Of a stretch of DNA of 64,000 nucleotides, positions 10,677 through 20,763 are shown one piece after another. The stretch is from Mimachlamys varia. Its lineage: Eukaryota; Mollusca; Bivalvia; Pectinida; Pectinidae. The stretch is taken from assembly GCA_947623455.1 (NCBI GenBank), contig OX392527.1, positions 55,100,401 to 55,164,400 of the forward strand, in the 5' to 3' direction. Under the pieces are notes generated by a model, which was not told the origin of the DNA, did not search any database, and was given only the letters and a program-made list of their open reading frames with translations. Position 1 is the stretch's first letter, and each line of letters starts with the position of its first letter. The translations under genes were made by a program, and so were the position numbers.

Positions 10677-12020
10677 CTAAAAACACAGCGTTCAAAGACC
10701 TTCCCAATAACACCAAAAAAAGATATTGGACGATAATTTTTAACATAAGCACGACTTTCTGTCTTGTGAATTGGAATTACGTTCGCTTCCTTCCATTGCG
10801 ATGGTATTTTTGACAAAGAAAGCGATTTGTTAAACAAGAAGGCAAGATGAACACACAAGGCTTAAGAATTCTAGAACTAATAAAGTGAGGTCCTTAGAAA
10901 CCAAGGTTGACCAATACATCTTTTACGTCATTGATTGTTAAATTTATTTCATTAAGGTTGTTTTGTGTTATGTTGGAATTATATTCTGGAAGAAGAGAAG
11001 CAGAATCGTCCACTGACGATTGACTAGAAAAGTAAGTATTGCACACGTTAGCTTTGTCTTTGTCATCGTCGTAATATCTCCCATCAAACAATACAGGAGA
11101 AATTTGAATTTTTTTAGGGCCTGGTTTAATGAAATTGTGAACAACTTTCCACCATGACTTATTATGTTCCGTTAATTGGGAAGTAAGTTTATTGAAGTAC
11201 CTATTTTTCGCTTGCCTAATCATATAAACACATTTCTTACGTACACGTTTAAATTCAAACCAATCTATTTCTCTATAACTTCGTTTTGCCTTATGCAGTT
11301 TTTTACGTTTAGTCATTTTCTTTCTAATTTCATAACATATCCACGGAAGATCTCTGCTTTTAATTGTAACAAATTTATTTGGAAAACAGATATTCGCTAT
11401 TTCATTAATTTGATCAGTTGACAAATTGCATGAATGACCTACATCCTTAGTGTCGAGACATGACCAGTCAGTCTCTTCTTACAATGTTTTGAACTGCTCA
11501 AAATTGGCATATTTATACATTCATATTTTACGTGTAAATGACTTTGATAGAACTTTAGGAATATTAAAAATGTCATAAACAGGACAATGATATCTCGTTG
11601 GTTGATCCAGGAAGGATTCTTCAACATATGTCCGATTCAATATCGATTATTACTTTCAAGAATTAGGTCCAACAACGACGAACTATTTTCTGTATAATGT
11701 GTACATTCGTCTACTAATTGCGTAAGGTTGTACGTAATTATTATATTAGGTAGGTGACCTTGATAGGGATGATTTTGCAAAACATTTACATTGAAGTCCC
11801 TCAAAATTATATCGCGGATATTTGTGTTAAAGGCTTGATCTATCGATAGTTCAATTCTATTCCAGAGTTGAACATTTGAATTAGGGGGTCTATAAAAATA
11901 CCAAATAAATACCTTGACTGTTTTGAAGCTATTTCAACCAACACACTTTCTAACGTCCCCAACTTCATTTCGTCTATTTACTATTAATTTGTCTGAAACA
12001 TACACAGCAGGGGAATCGGT
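10665..12020 (-). pseudogene. LINE B, endonuclease C-terminus and RT N-terminus
   Basis: Reading down from about 12020 on the minus strand, pieces in shifting frames give VYVSDKLIVNRRNEV, LFGIFYRPPNS, DIILRDFNVNVL and SSSLLDLILES, the later blocks of an apurinic-type endonuclease (FYRPPNS and GDFN motifs; here the first residue of GDFN is Arg). The open frame 11424-10894 (176 codons) is the basic linker between endonuclease and RT (KSRDLPWICYEIRKKMTKRK, then HNKSWWKVVHNFIKPG). The frame from about 10858 reads KIPSQWKEANVIPIHK and NYRPIS, the start of the RT domain, and breaks at FERCVF. Together with 8101-8699 this gives a decayed CR1/Jockey-like LINE without a visible ORF1. Confidence 0.75.
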
Positions 12021-12117
12021 TTAGAGGGTGGATAAAGGACTCGTCTGGCCTACCAACCTACATAAGGGCGCTATAATTTTGAAGACACCTTTGCCTAAAG
12101 TTGTCCTACCTAGAAAT

Positions 12118-12138
12118 GGGGGGGGGGGGGGGGGGGGG
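12118..12138 (+). repeat. Poly-G tract, 21 G
   Basis: An uninterrupted run of 21 G. It could form quadruplex DNA, and its length in an assembly is uncertain. It lies just beyond the end of LINE B. Confidence 0.9.
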
Positions 12139-12878
12139 TGCCGGTCGTACCAAGATGACGTATTGAAGAAGACCGAGAGTGAGACGAATATGTTCCCAGA
12201 AAAGAAAACCCCGAAAAAAACCGTCGCTCTGCACCCACCTGGCCAAGCAGGGATTCCTATCGAATTTAGTATTATCTATGATTTTAAATGTCCGCCTTAA
12301 TAGCTAATAGATGTCTATTTCTATGAATTTAAAATTATTTCCTATCCTCTGAGGGGTGTATCTCTGAACGCCAACATTTTTAATTTGCGTACAGGGTAGT
12401 TTGTCATGATAGGGGTTATTTTTTTTCCTTTAAAGTAGTCTCAGTTCCAACAGGTAAATTTACCTGTAAAAATTACATGTACCTGTTGGCACTCAGGCAC
12501 AAGTATTACAAACATTTATCATATAATTATCTTCATTATACTTTTTTTAATCAGAAATAATAATATGTGTAATAAATAATGTAACTATTATAAGATTTTT
12601 GATTATTAATTAAAATTAAATGCTTAAAATAAACTTTTCTAGGAAAAAAATAAAACTTTGTAATTCACTATAGAATTATTATATGACTAAATCTTAATTT
12701 TAAAAGATACTGTTACAAAAATATAAATATGATGTTTTTGTATATAATAGATGATTAATTCATTAAGTTTTGATGAGTGATTTGTATACGTTCTTTATGC
12801 CAATTAGTTTTAAACAATAGTTTTATTCAAGAATACATAATATATCAATAGAATATACAAATGGATTTGGTAACAAGC
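12139..12878. other. No gene recognised, strongly AT-rich
   Basis: A plus-strand frame of 90 codons spans 12028-12300 across the poly-G tract but shows no family features. From 12300 the sequence is mostly A/T. It contains an imperfect inverted pair around tacctgt near 12450-12485. Confidence 0.5.
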
Positions 12879-12882
12879 TTAA

Positions 12883-13845
12883 GGATATATTCTTCTGAGG
12901 ATTCAGTCACGTTCAGGTCTCGTTTTAATCTCATTTAGACATTATATTGAAGAAATGTTTTGATCAGTTTTGATAGCGTATATCTGCATCTGAAAATTGT
13001 GTCAAAAATATAGGTGTCGGTTGTTTGTAGAACTTTTTTTATATTAATTTAAAGAAAAAAAATATCAATTCGGCGGCCATTTTGAAAACGCGTATTTCTG
13101 TATATTTTGTTCACGAAAGGCCGAAATTTCACCTTTTGATGCTGGATGAAAAAAATCAATGTTTCACCGTTTTTAAACATAGCAAGTTAATTTTCGCTGT
13201 ACAACTTTATAATGTTCAATAATATAGAAATATTATACAATAAGTGGATAACTTTTGGTATTTTTTCATATTTTTAGTGTAACCGGAGCACTTTTTATTT
13301 TTGAACACGAAATTGTCAAAAATAACATAAATAGTAACGGGACAAAAATAAAGCACGCTAATCCCCCTTTTCTATGACGGTTTTAGACAGAGAAACCCAT
13401 TTTCTTTTCATATGCTAAATATTAAAAAATGTTTAATTGCAGAACTTTTATTATTTCGTGTTGAATCTGCAAAAAAATGGTGGGAAAATGAGGATTTTCT
13501 CATTACAAAATAAGGGGTAGGGGTAACTAAAATAGCTTTCCCGAGTTAAAATATTTAGTTAGAGATATTCTATTTCCTTAATTTAAAAGAGCATAGTATT
13601 TTTGTCATTTCTGCAAACATTCATACATTTTGGATTACAAAATCGGAAGATATTATATGAAGATGTCCTGCAATTGGTCAATACTGCAAAATTCACCTAA
13701 AATCACGTATTATGTCATATTTGTATCTTTGATCAATCATAGCATAAAAACGAGCACGCTAACATATTATCTTTGCATTTTCTGTCATGCCATGATAAAA
13801 AAAGGTCAATACAGGAAAAATTTGACTTCTCAGAAGAATACATCC
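12883..13845. mobile_element. Non-autonomous DNA transposon with TTAA target duplication
   Basis: The element is flanked by TTAA at 12879-12882 and 13846-13849. Its ends are inverted copies, GGATATATTCTTCTGAG on the left and GGATGTATTCTTCTGAG (read inward) on the right, 17 bp with one mismatch. The 963-bp interior is AT-rich with no transposase; the longest frame (13630-13860) is 76 codons without motifs. TTAA targets are used by piggyBac and Kolobok superfamilies, so this is a MITE-like derivative of one of them. Which one cannot be told from the ends alone. Confidence 0.8.
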
Positions 13846-13849
13846 TTAA

Positions 13850-14096
13850 AGCTCATGTAAGAACACCTCCTAGTATGTAATTATTGTAGATAGTAGAGTG
13901 ATCGTTGTTGTCAGATAGAGAATGATTGTAATAGTACAGTCCGAGTACTGATCCTGTATTTATAAATAGTATATTAGCAACACCAACGACATAGAAATGT
14001 AAAGTATATCATGCATGCAGTAGTTATATAGACTTAAGAAAAAGCTATAGTATGATAACCAACATATTAATGAGTAAACCTAGTATATAATCACTT
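13850..14096. other. No gene recognised
   Basis: AT-rich spacer between the TTAA element and the next tandem repeat. Confidence 0.5.
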
Positions 14097-14430
14097 CCTA
14101 TGCTTCGTATAAACGCGTACATCCAGAAAGGTAAGTACCACATAATCTTATGTTTTACATAAATATAAACCAGTAACCCTAGTAAAGGTATGCACATTGT
14201 AATCAAATGCTGTACTCGTACAAACGCGTACATCTAGAAAGGTAAATCATCATATGTTTTACATAAATATAAACCAGTGATCCTAGTAAAGGTATGTGCG
14301 GTGTAATCAAGTACTGTACTCGTACAAACACGTACATCTAGAAAGGTAAGTAATCACACGTTTTACATAAATATAAACCAGTGATCCTAGTAAATGGGTA
14401 TGAACAGTGTAATCACATATTCTAAATTAT
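14097..14430. repeat. Tandem repeat of about 105-120 bp, 3 copies
   Basis: Units contain acgcgtacatctagaaagg, then gttttacataaatataaacc, then gatcctagtaaaggtatg and a tgtactcgtacaaa junction. They start near 14097, 14217 and 14322. Shorter related words (gagtaaa, tagtaaaggtaagt) continue irregularly to about 14575. Confidence 0.75.
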
Positions 14431-15059
14431 TATGAAAGGAGTAAGTCTAGTAAGGAGTGCAATTACATGTTGTTCTTCAATGAGTAAAGCTGGTTATGAT
14501 AGGTACAGTGTATAAACGAGTCAATGAGTATAGGTAGTTAAAGGTAAGTACAACATGTAAACCCAATAAGGTAAGTACTAACTTTAACTTGACTGAACAT
14601 AGTTATGAAGTTGATGTTCAAGTATTACACACAATGCCATACTAGCATGTTGACATACGTTAGAGCCAAATACGCTCTCTGTCACTGCGCATCGTTCATT
14701 ATATGGAACGAGGACCTAGCGGTTGGGGGAAGCCCTACCTGCTCAGCAACTCAAACACAGACAAACAGTCAACATACATGTAATCAATGAAATAGGTAAA
14801 ACACATTTTTTAAGACAATCAACTCCATATCGTGGTCAATGCTAATATTAAATATCGAAACGTTCTCTTTTCATTATAAATTCTTGAACTGCTAAAATTA
14901 TTTCTTCGTTTTCTTGTATAGTTAGATCTGGGTTTCCCCAAAGTAAACAAGGAATATCCAAATCATTAAAATCTTAAATTTGTGAATTTTTCACGTGAAA
15001 ACAGAAAGTGGAAGTTATCTCCGATATAACCGCATCCACAAAAGTAGGTCATTACTAAA
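14431..15059. other. No gene recognised
   Basis: A decaying tail of the preceding repeat words, then AT-rich sequence. A plus-strand frame of 61 codons at 14605-14790 has no recognisable features. Confidence 0.45.
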
Positions 15060-15660
15060 AATAATTCAAAAAGATGTGCTTTTAAGCTACAGTTCTGCAA
15101 TCTAATCGGAGTCTGGCATGATATATTTTGGCTTTGCGATTTCCAAAGGAACGATAACTAGGTGATTTGTTTCTATCTTTGTCAAGTTGATTTTTAAGGA
15201 CAGCCACAGAAGGATTTTCTCTAATGATGAAAGGTAGTTTGCTCCAAAGATGAACAGCGGTTGGAAGGAAGAAGGTGTATGATTATGGACCATGTTATGA
15301 AGTTTGATGTTTTTTCCTGCGTTCTGCTAAAGTGTCCCCACATTTATATAATAAATTGATACTTACTAATTTAGTTGCTCCAGTAACTACCCTTGCTGAT
15401 TTTTCATGAATTGATTCTAATTTATTTATAAGGTTATTTGGTAAAGAATCCCATACAATATCATTATATTCCAGTATTGGCATAATATAAGAGAAATATA
15501 AACGCCCTAATATACTACGATCAAGAAGCAATTTTAGTTTTCGTAACACAGCTAGCCTTTTAGACGAAAATATGATTTTCAGTAATGGCGGCCTTAATTT
15601 GCATGTTATGCGGATTACCCAATGATGACAGAGTGGCATCATTCAGATTCTTAAAGAGCA
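15060..15660 (-). pseudogene. LINE 3' fragment (RT C-terminal domain)
   Basis: On the minus strand the 115-codon frame 15642-15295 reads LRKLKLLLDRSILGRLYFSY, then PILEYNDIVWDSLP, then ARVVTGATKLVS and LAERRKKH. This is the region after the RT palm in CR1/Jockey-type LINEs (the LDR, PILEYxDxVWD and RIVTG blocks). It continues after a frame change into 15293-15102 (VHNHTP). No stop-free join exists. It could be the missing 3' part of LINE B or a separate truncated copy. It ends about 100 bases before the palindrome cluster. Confidence 0.75.
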
Positions 15661-15764
15661 CATCTCCGATGTATAGAAACAGCAAAAAAGCGTTGTACGG
15701 ACCGTATTGCATGCTTATCGGTCCCTGCTACCAGACTATTAGGAACTACTGAGAACATATTCAT

Positions 15765-15995
15765 CAAGTACTTTTTCGTGCGTTGTGCATGAACAATTTT
15801 GTTACATTGTTCGTGAACGGTTGACGAAAAATGTAACATTGTTACATTTTTCGTCAACCGTTCACGAACAATGTAACAAAATTGTTACACTTTTGTGCGT
15901 TGCGCACGAACAATGTAACATTGTTATATTTTTCGTCAACAATTCACGAAAAATGTAACAAAATTGTTACATTTTTCGTGTGTTGTGCACGAACA
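15765..15995. repeat. Palindrome cluster with a perfect 95-bp palindrome
   Basis: Bases 15792-15838 (47 nt) and 15840-15886 (47 nt) are exact inverted copies around one central T. The arms combine the words acgaaaaatgtaac, gttcgtgaacggttg and gaacaattttgttac. Further shorter palindromes with the same words and a gtgcac centre follow to 15995. The same words recur at 20582-20754, 25159-25200 and 28690-28715. A frame on the minus strand across it is a by-product. Confidence 0.92.
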
Positions 15996-15999
15996 CATA

Positions 16000-17372
16000 G
16001 CCAGTCTTACATAAATGGCTATGGAAGAGAAGTTTAAGCAAAAACGTTTTTAATTAGTCACAATAGTAACAAACTCTCCTTACTCATGTCGAAGAGTCTA
16101 AAAGTCAATTTAAATGTTGAAACAGCTTTTGGCTTGATGTCTCTTCAACTTTTTTCCAAAACTTTGACAAAGTCAGATTTTTTAAATAATGTATATTCAG
16201 AACAGGAAATAAGGCTTGAGCACGAAATACATGCTTGAGTATGAGAACGGTTTCATGAATACGAGCCAAGGTCAATATCACAAAATATTGACCTCTACTT
16301 GACCAAGTTTTAGCCATTCAGAAAGTGGGAAAAATATCAATTCATGATAATAATACGTATATACTATTGTCGGAAACGCTTATACGTGACCAGTGTACAA
16401 TATATCATGTACACAAGTTGTCCATGCTACATTTATTTCTAACAAGAGGCCCGATAGCCCTTAACAGTCACTTGTTTATGCTGGCAATTGGAATGATATT
16501 TCCAATTCCAAAATAATAATTTCTGTTGCCCCCTCAACTTTCAAATGCATGTGCATATATAAAAAGTCCATGGTTTTCGAGAAAATTGGCACTTTATTGC
16601 TTATTCATGATTTTGGTTACCACCAGAAACTTGCTCGACTCTTAGTAGGGCCGTTTTTTTTTCGTTTGCAAACGTTGTAGTCTTTGCCCTGAAGACCTTT
16701 TACCGAAAACCAAGCTTATACGACGGATGGTCCTTGAGAAAAAAAGAGTATTTAAGATGTATTTTTAATACGTTTGGTAAACCAAAGGGAAGATAACTGC
16801 TAGATTTTTCGCAAACTTGAAAAGGCTTCCAATGGGGATGCTTCCTGCCAAATTTGAATGAAATTGACAAAGCGGGAGTTGAGAAGAAGTTAAAAGAAGT
16901 TAAAGGACGACAGCATACGGCGACAGACGAAACACGATCGCAATAGGTCACCATTACCTTTGGTAAGGTCACCTAAAATAGATCACGTGGAAATGGTATA
17001 GACCATATGGGAATGGCATACATAGACATGGGTATATAACATGTAGGAATAGGTCACCATGTGGGAATGGGTCACTTAGACATGGGCATAGACCATATGG
17101 GAATGGCATACATAGACATGGGTATATACCATGTAGGAATAGGTCACCATGTGGGAATGGGTCACTTAGACATGGGTATAGACCAAATGGGAATTGGTCA
17201 CTTAGACATGGGTATAGACCATATGGGAATGGGTAACTTAGACATGGGTATATACCATATGGGAAGGGGTCACTTAAACATGGGTATAAATCATTTGTGT
17301 ATAGGACCTAGACATGGGTATAAATCTTGTGAGAATAGGACTTAAACATGAGTATAACTCATGTGTGTGTCA
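16000..17372. repeat. Repeat block A, copy 1 (direct repeat of 28.7 kb)
   Basis: From the tail of the palindrome cluster through an approximately 970-bp body to a 36-bp minisatellite, this block is almost the same, base for base, as 28690-30017 in the same orientation. No coding region is supported. The shared sequence begins next to the gtgttgtgcacgaac word in both copies. Confidence 0.88.
16989..17372. repeat. 36-bp minisatellite, end of block A copy 1
   Basis: The unit is catatgggaatgggtcac followed by ttagacatgggtatagac. About ten copies are present, with units mutating to ataggacctagacatgggt near the end. A 94-codon frame across it encodes only a Met/Gly/His repeat and is not considered a gene. 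A related array with a 34-bp unit lies at 18195-18645. Confidence 0.9.
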
Positions 17373-18194
17373 CACGATGTATATATAAATGGGTTTCTTC
17401 TTAAGCATTATTTATGTTCCAACACGTTGTATAGATTAGATCAACATTTATTTAGGACACATAAAAACACGTAACGAAGACAGCAACCTGAAATAAAAAG
17501 AACACTACCTGACAATATATGGACGGACACGTGTAACCAATGCCGTTAATTAAAATATTTAAAACCATAAAGTATTAAACATTAACAGGTATATTTTATA
17601 TATTAAATTCTATTTCATTCCAAGTTACATGTAAGACTTATTACAATTTACGTTATGACAATTACATTACTTCTATCCTCACTTTGACCTGACCACGTGT
17701 ATATGTCCGCTGTTAGATATTTCAACAGTGTGGACCAGGTATTTAAATATAATTATATTAAATTAACTATATATAAAGAATCTCTAATAAATGGTTTAAA
17801 TAGATTAACTACATTAGTTAAATACTTTTATTATAATTAAATTAGCTTACCTTCAAATAGCACTGTGGCCGTAAAGCGCACAGGCTGATTCCGTATATGT
17901 ATGACGATCTATTCTGTGCGGGGTCTAAATGTGTTGTGGGTCATACTCACCTGTGCCGGGCCCAGGCGAGGATTTCCACGTGCACGAGTATAGGGTCATG
18001 CAGGGTCAAAGTGACACTCTCAACCAGTCCTTGCGCTCACCTCTCATACGTCACAATAACAACTTTATACACGGGTACAATATACATTGACACAGGGACA
18101 TGTAGAGACAAAACATGATACACAGCGCAAGTACTTCTACCAGATTTAATAATATTAATACAGGTTAAACTATAGAAGAGTTTGAACACTGCGA
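17373..18194. other. Spacer between two related minisatellites, no gene
   Basis: AT-rich with a GC-richer patch at 17890-18080. The 73-codon frame there (17897-18118) has no recognised features. Confidence 0.45.
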
Positions 18195-18645
18195 CATGTG
18201 AATAGGACTTAGACATAGATATAGACCATATGGGAATGGGTCACTTAGACACGGGTATAAATCATGTGGGAATAGGGTTTAGACATGGGTATAAATCTTG
18301 TTGGAATAGGACTTATACATGGTATAAATCATTTGTGAATAGGACTTAGATATGGGTATAGATGATGTGTGAATATGACTTAGACATAGGTATATCTGAT
18401 GTTGGAATGGGTCACTAAGTCATGGGTATAAATGATTTGTGAATAGGACTTAGATATGGGTATAAATGATGTGTGAATAGGACTTAGATATGGGTATAAA
18501 CCATGTGTGAATAGGACTTAGATATGGGAATAAATCATGTGTGAATAGGACTTAGACATAGGTACATCTGATGTCGGAATGGGCCACTAAGACATGGGGA
18601 TAAATCATCTGGGATTGGGGCACTTAGACACAAGTTTAGACCATA
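18195..18645. repeat. 34-bp minisatellite related to the 36-bp array
   Basis: Units read gaataggacttagatatggg followed by tataaatgatgtgt. About twelve imperfect copies occur, some with gtcactaagtcatggg. The shared core ttagacatgggtata shows common descent with the arrays at 16989 and 29758. Confidence 0.88.
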
Positions 18646-19544
18646 CGACTATTAGACTAATTGATTAAAACATAATTATCACCGAGTACCGTTAAATCAA
18701 TTTTCTGTATTACAAGTATTAATTTATTTGCAGATTATGTAATAAAAGAAGTACACAGTGTGTAAATTGCAGTCACACATGAGTTATTTCCATTCTCATA
18801 CACTCGAATATCGAGTGCCACGAGAATGCCGTTCCGACTTTTGTGTCTCTACAGAACCATTAAACGCGTGTGCAAACCTTTGAAGAGATTTTTGTAGATA
18901 GATTTATTAGCCATTTCATCATAAATGTATTACGATGTAATACCAAACACTGATTGGCATAATACTCCAATCGTACACTTACCAAATAACGTCTTCCTTT
19001 TACTAAGGATGATCTTCAATCTGACCAGTGACAACTGGGCTTGGGGCAGTTCGGTTGCGCGGGAAAAAATAGAATTCGTAAGTTGTGAGAAATTCAAAAC
19101 GGTTCTAATGTTTTGTAATGATAAGTTTTCCAAGTTTTGTATGAATTTTAAAATAAAAGAAATATATAACTTGGAATCTAACAGTAGGATTATTGTGAAC
19201 TAATAATTTAACCGAGATTTCCCTAACAAAATCCGAGTGAAAAAATTAAGTGACGAAATAATTGATAATAATAATGAGACCTGGTAGGTCAAAATGTGAT
19301 CGTTAAAAAATTGGTATGTAAATTTCGTTGAAGTTTTAAACTTGGTGATTTTGTAAATGAACGAAATTAAGTCCACACGATATCAAAAATATCTGTTAAG
19401 ATCTGTATTAATATAATAGCAACGACTGTTAACATGTTATTGCAGCTATACTAAAAAAATGTTATCCTACAATGCCAACATGGATATTAAACCCACAATA
19501 GTTTATAAGTTTTTTGGTGGGTTTTTTTTTTTGGATGTTTTTTA
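18646..19544. other. No gene recognised; interrupted palindrome at 18791-18828
   Basis: A nested inverted pair, CATTCTC...GAGAATG around CACTCGA-ata-TCGAGTG, lies at 18791-18828. The 92-codon frame at 18925-19203 and its minus-strand counterpart show no features. A poly-T run lies near 19516-19535. Confidence 0.45.
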
Positions 19545-20050
19545 GTTTTTAATATTACATTGTATATAGTTTGATTATACTAAGTGCCCTTAGACAAATG
19601 GAACACATGGTAACTTGGCCCCACCCCTACCCCGAAGTTACACCACTGTTTCCAAGCACTCCGAGAAACTGGCGGAACCGTTAATCGGAGTGGTTTTGAG
19701 AAATAAGAAGATTTTCTAACAAATAGTTGAAATGGCAAATAACTGTATCCGTTTAATTATGGAGTACGTCGTCTTTATTTAATTCAGATAGAGTGAATAT
19801 TAATGTAGTTAACACAATAAAATAAACCGATGTAAACGAAAATCAGCACGTGATTTACAACTTGAATCCCCGTCATATTAATGAGGATTTCACCATAATT
19901 GTATACAGCCAATAATTTGTAATGCATTTGAAAGTCGTTTTAGTGCCAGTTTTCGCGTAATAACGTCTTCAGGAAATCGTTATGACGATCCATCACTGCT
20001 GGGTCACATCGAGTAGACTTTTGCTATATACCTCAAACCGATATCAATTT

Positions 20051-20100
20051 ACATGCATAGGGATTGAATAAAAAGTATTTGATCCAATCCCTATGCATGT
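20051..20100. repeat. Short hairpin, 16-bp perfect arms
   Basis: ACATGCATAGGGATTG at 20051-20066 pairs exactly with CAATCCCTATGCATGT at 20085-20100 across an 18-base spacer. The arm word recurs near 25500 and, diverged, near 27790 as part of block B. Confidence 0.85.
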
Positions 20101-20122
20101 ATTTTATTTGATAAAGGATTAG

Positions 20123-20258
20123 CCTTTTATCTTGTTTAGTTTATGAGATTATAAATCCATTGTAGCACGAGGTAAATTGCTCCAACGCGAAGCGTTTACG
20201 TTAAATTTACCAACTGTTCAATTGGATTTATAATCTCATAAACTAAAAAAAAGGAAAG
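20123..20258. repeat. Foldback (MITE-like) hairpin within block B
   Basis: The left arm tagtttatgagattataaat and the right arm with its complement (tggatttataatctcataa) surround a GC-containing middle with aacgcgaagcgtttacgtt. The equivalent hairpin in the right copy is at 25334-25470. No target duplication was defined. Confidence 0.75.
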
Positions 20259-20581
20259 GTTAATTATTATATTTGCAGTATTTTTCTGTAAATTATGCAT
20301 ACTACTCTGTTCAATATAGCCGCATTTGTGGAGAAAGATTTTATTTCAAACATCTAAAAAAAGAAGATAGTAGAATTGCTCGAATCAGCCAACATAATAA
20401 AATGTACATATATACGGCTGCATGATTTTGTTATAGTAGCGATATTATGCTTTCGAACCGACAAATTACAGAAACTGAGTTAAAGTGATGATGGCGCATA
20501 CTGCGATTTTATTCCCCTTAAGGTATACTACCGATATGTGTATAGTTTCCCAATTTTGTCTAAGCTCTAAAAAACAGTTAC

Positions 20582-20754
20582 CACGAAAAATGTAACAATC
20601 GTTACAATTTTCGTGCATCCCGCACGAAAAATGTAACAATTGTTAAATTTTTCGTACACAATGCACGACAAATGTAACATTGTTACAATTTTCGTGTACC
20701 ACGCACGAAAAATGTAACAATTGTTACATTTTTCGTAATTGTTACATTTTTCGT
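20582..20754. repeat. Array of about 34-bp palindromes, period about 41 bp
   Basis: Four consecutive palindromes, each ACGAAAAATGTAACA joined to its complement, lie near 20582, 20623, 20664 and 20704, separated by 7-9 base linkers (catcccg, acaatg, taccacg). An extra half-unit follows at 20737-20754. Some arms carry single changes. The regular repeat-linker look is superficially CRISPR-like but the linkers are too short and the host is a eukaryote. Confidence 0.88.
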
Positions 20755-20763
20755 TGCATCACA

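Larger units (their letters stand above)
19548..20763 (+). repeat. Repeat block B, left copy (inverted against 25.2-27.8 kb)
   Basis: Read in reverse complement, this matches 27776 down to 27597, then 26051 down to 25157, i.e. the right copy without its Tc1 insertion. The inner end of both copies is the palindrome word followed by cgttgcatc. It includes two internal hairpins (20051-20100 and 20123-20258) and the palindrome array 20582-20754. At 19724-19725 it keeps the single TA that is the target of the Tc1 insertion in the other copy. No coding content. Confidence 0.85.

Noticed and set aside
12028..12300. 90-codon plus-strand frame across the poly-G tract
   Set aside because: Depends on a homopolymer of uncertain length and shows no family features.
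17061..17345. 94-codon Met/Gly/His-rich frame
   Set aside because: It is the translation of the 36-bp minisatellite; the array in block A copy 2 does not keep an equivalent frame.
20582..20754. CRISPR-like array
   Set aside because: Repeat units are fully palindromic, linkers are only 7-9 bases and partly alike, there are no cas genes, and the DNA is eukaryotic.
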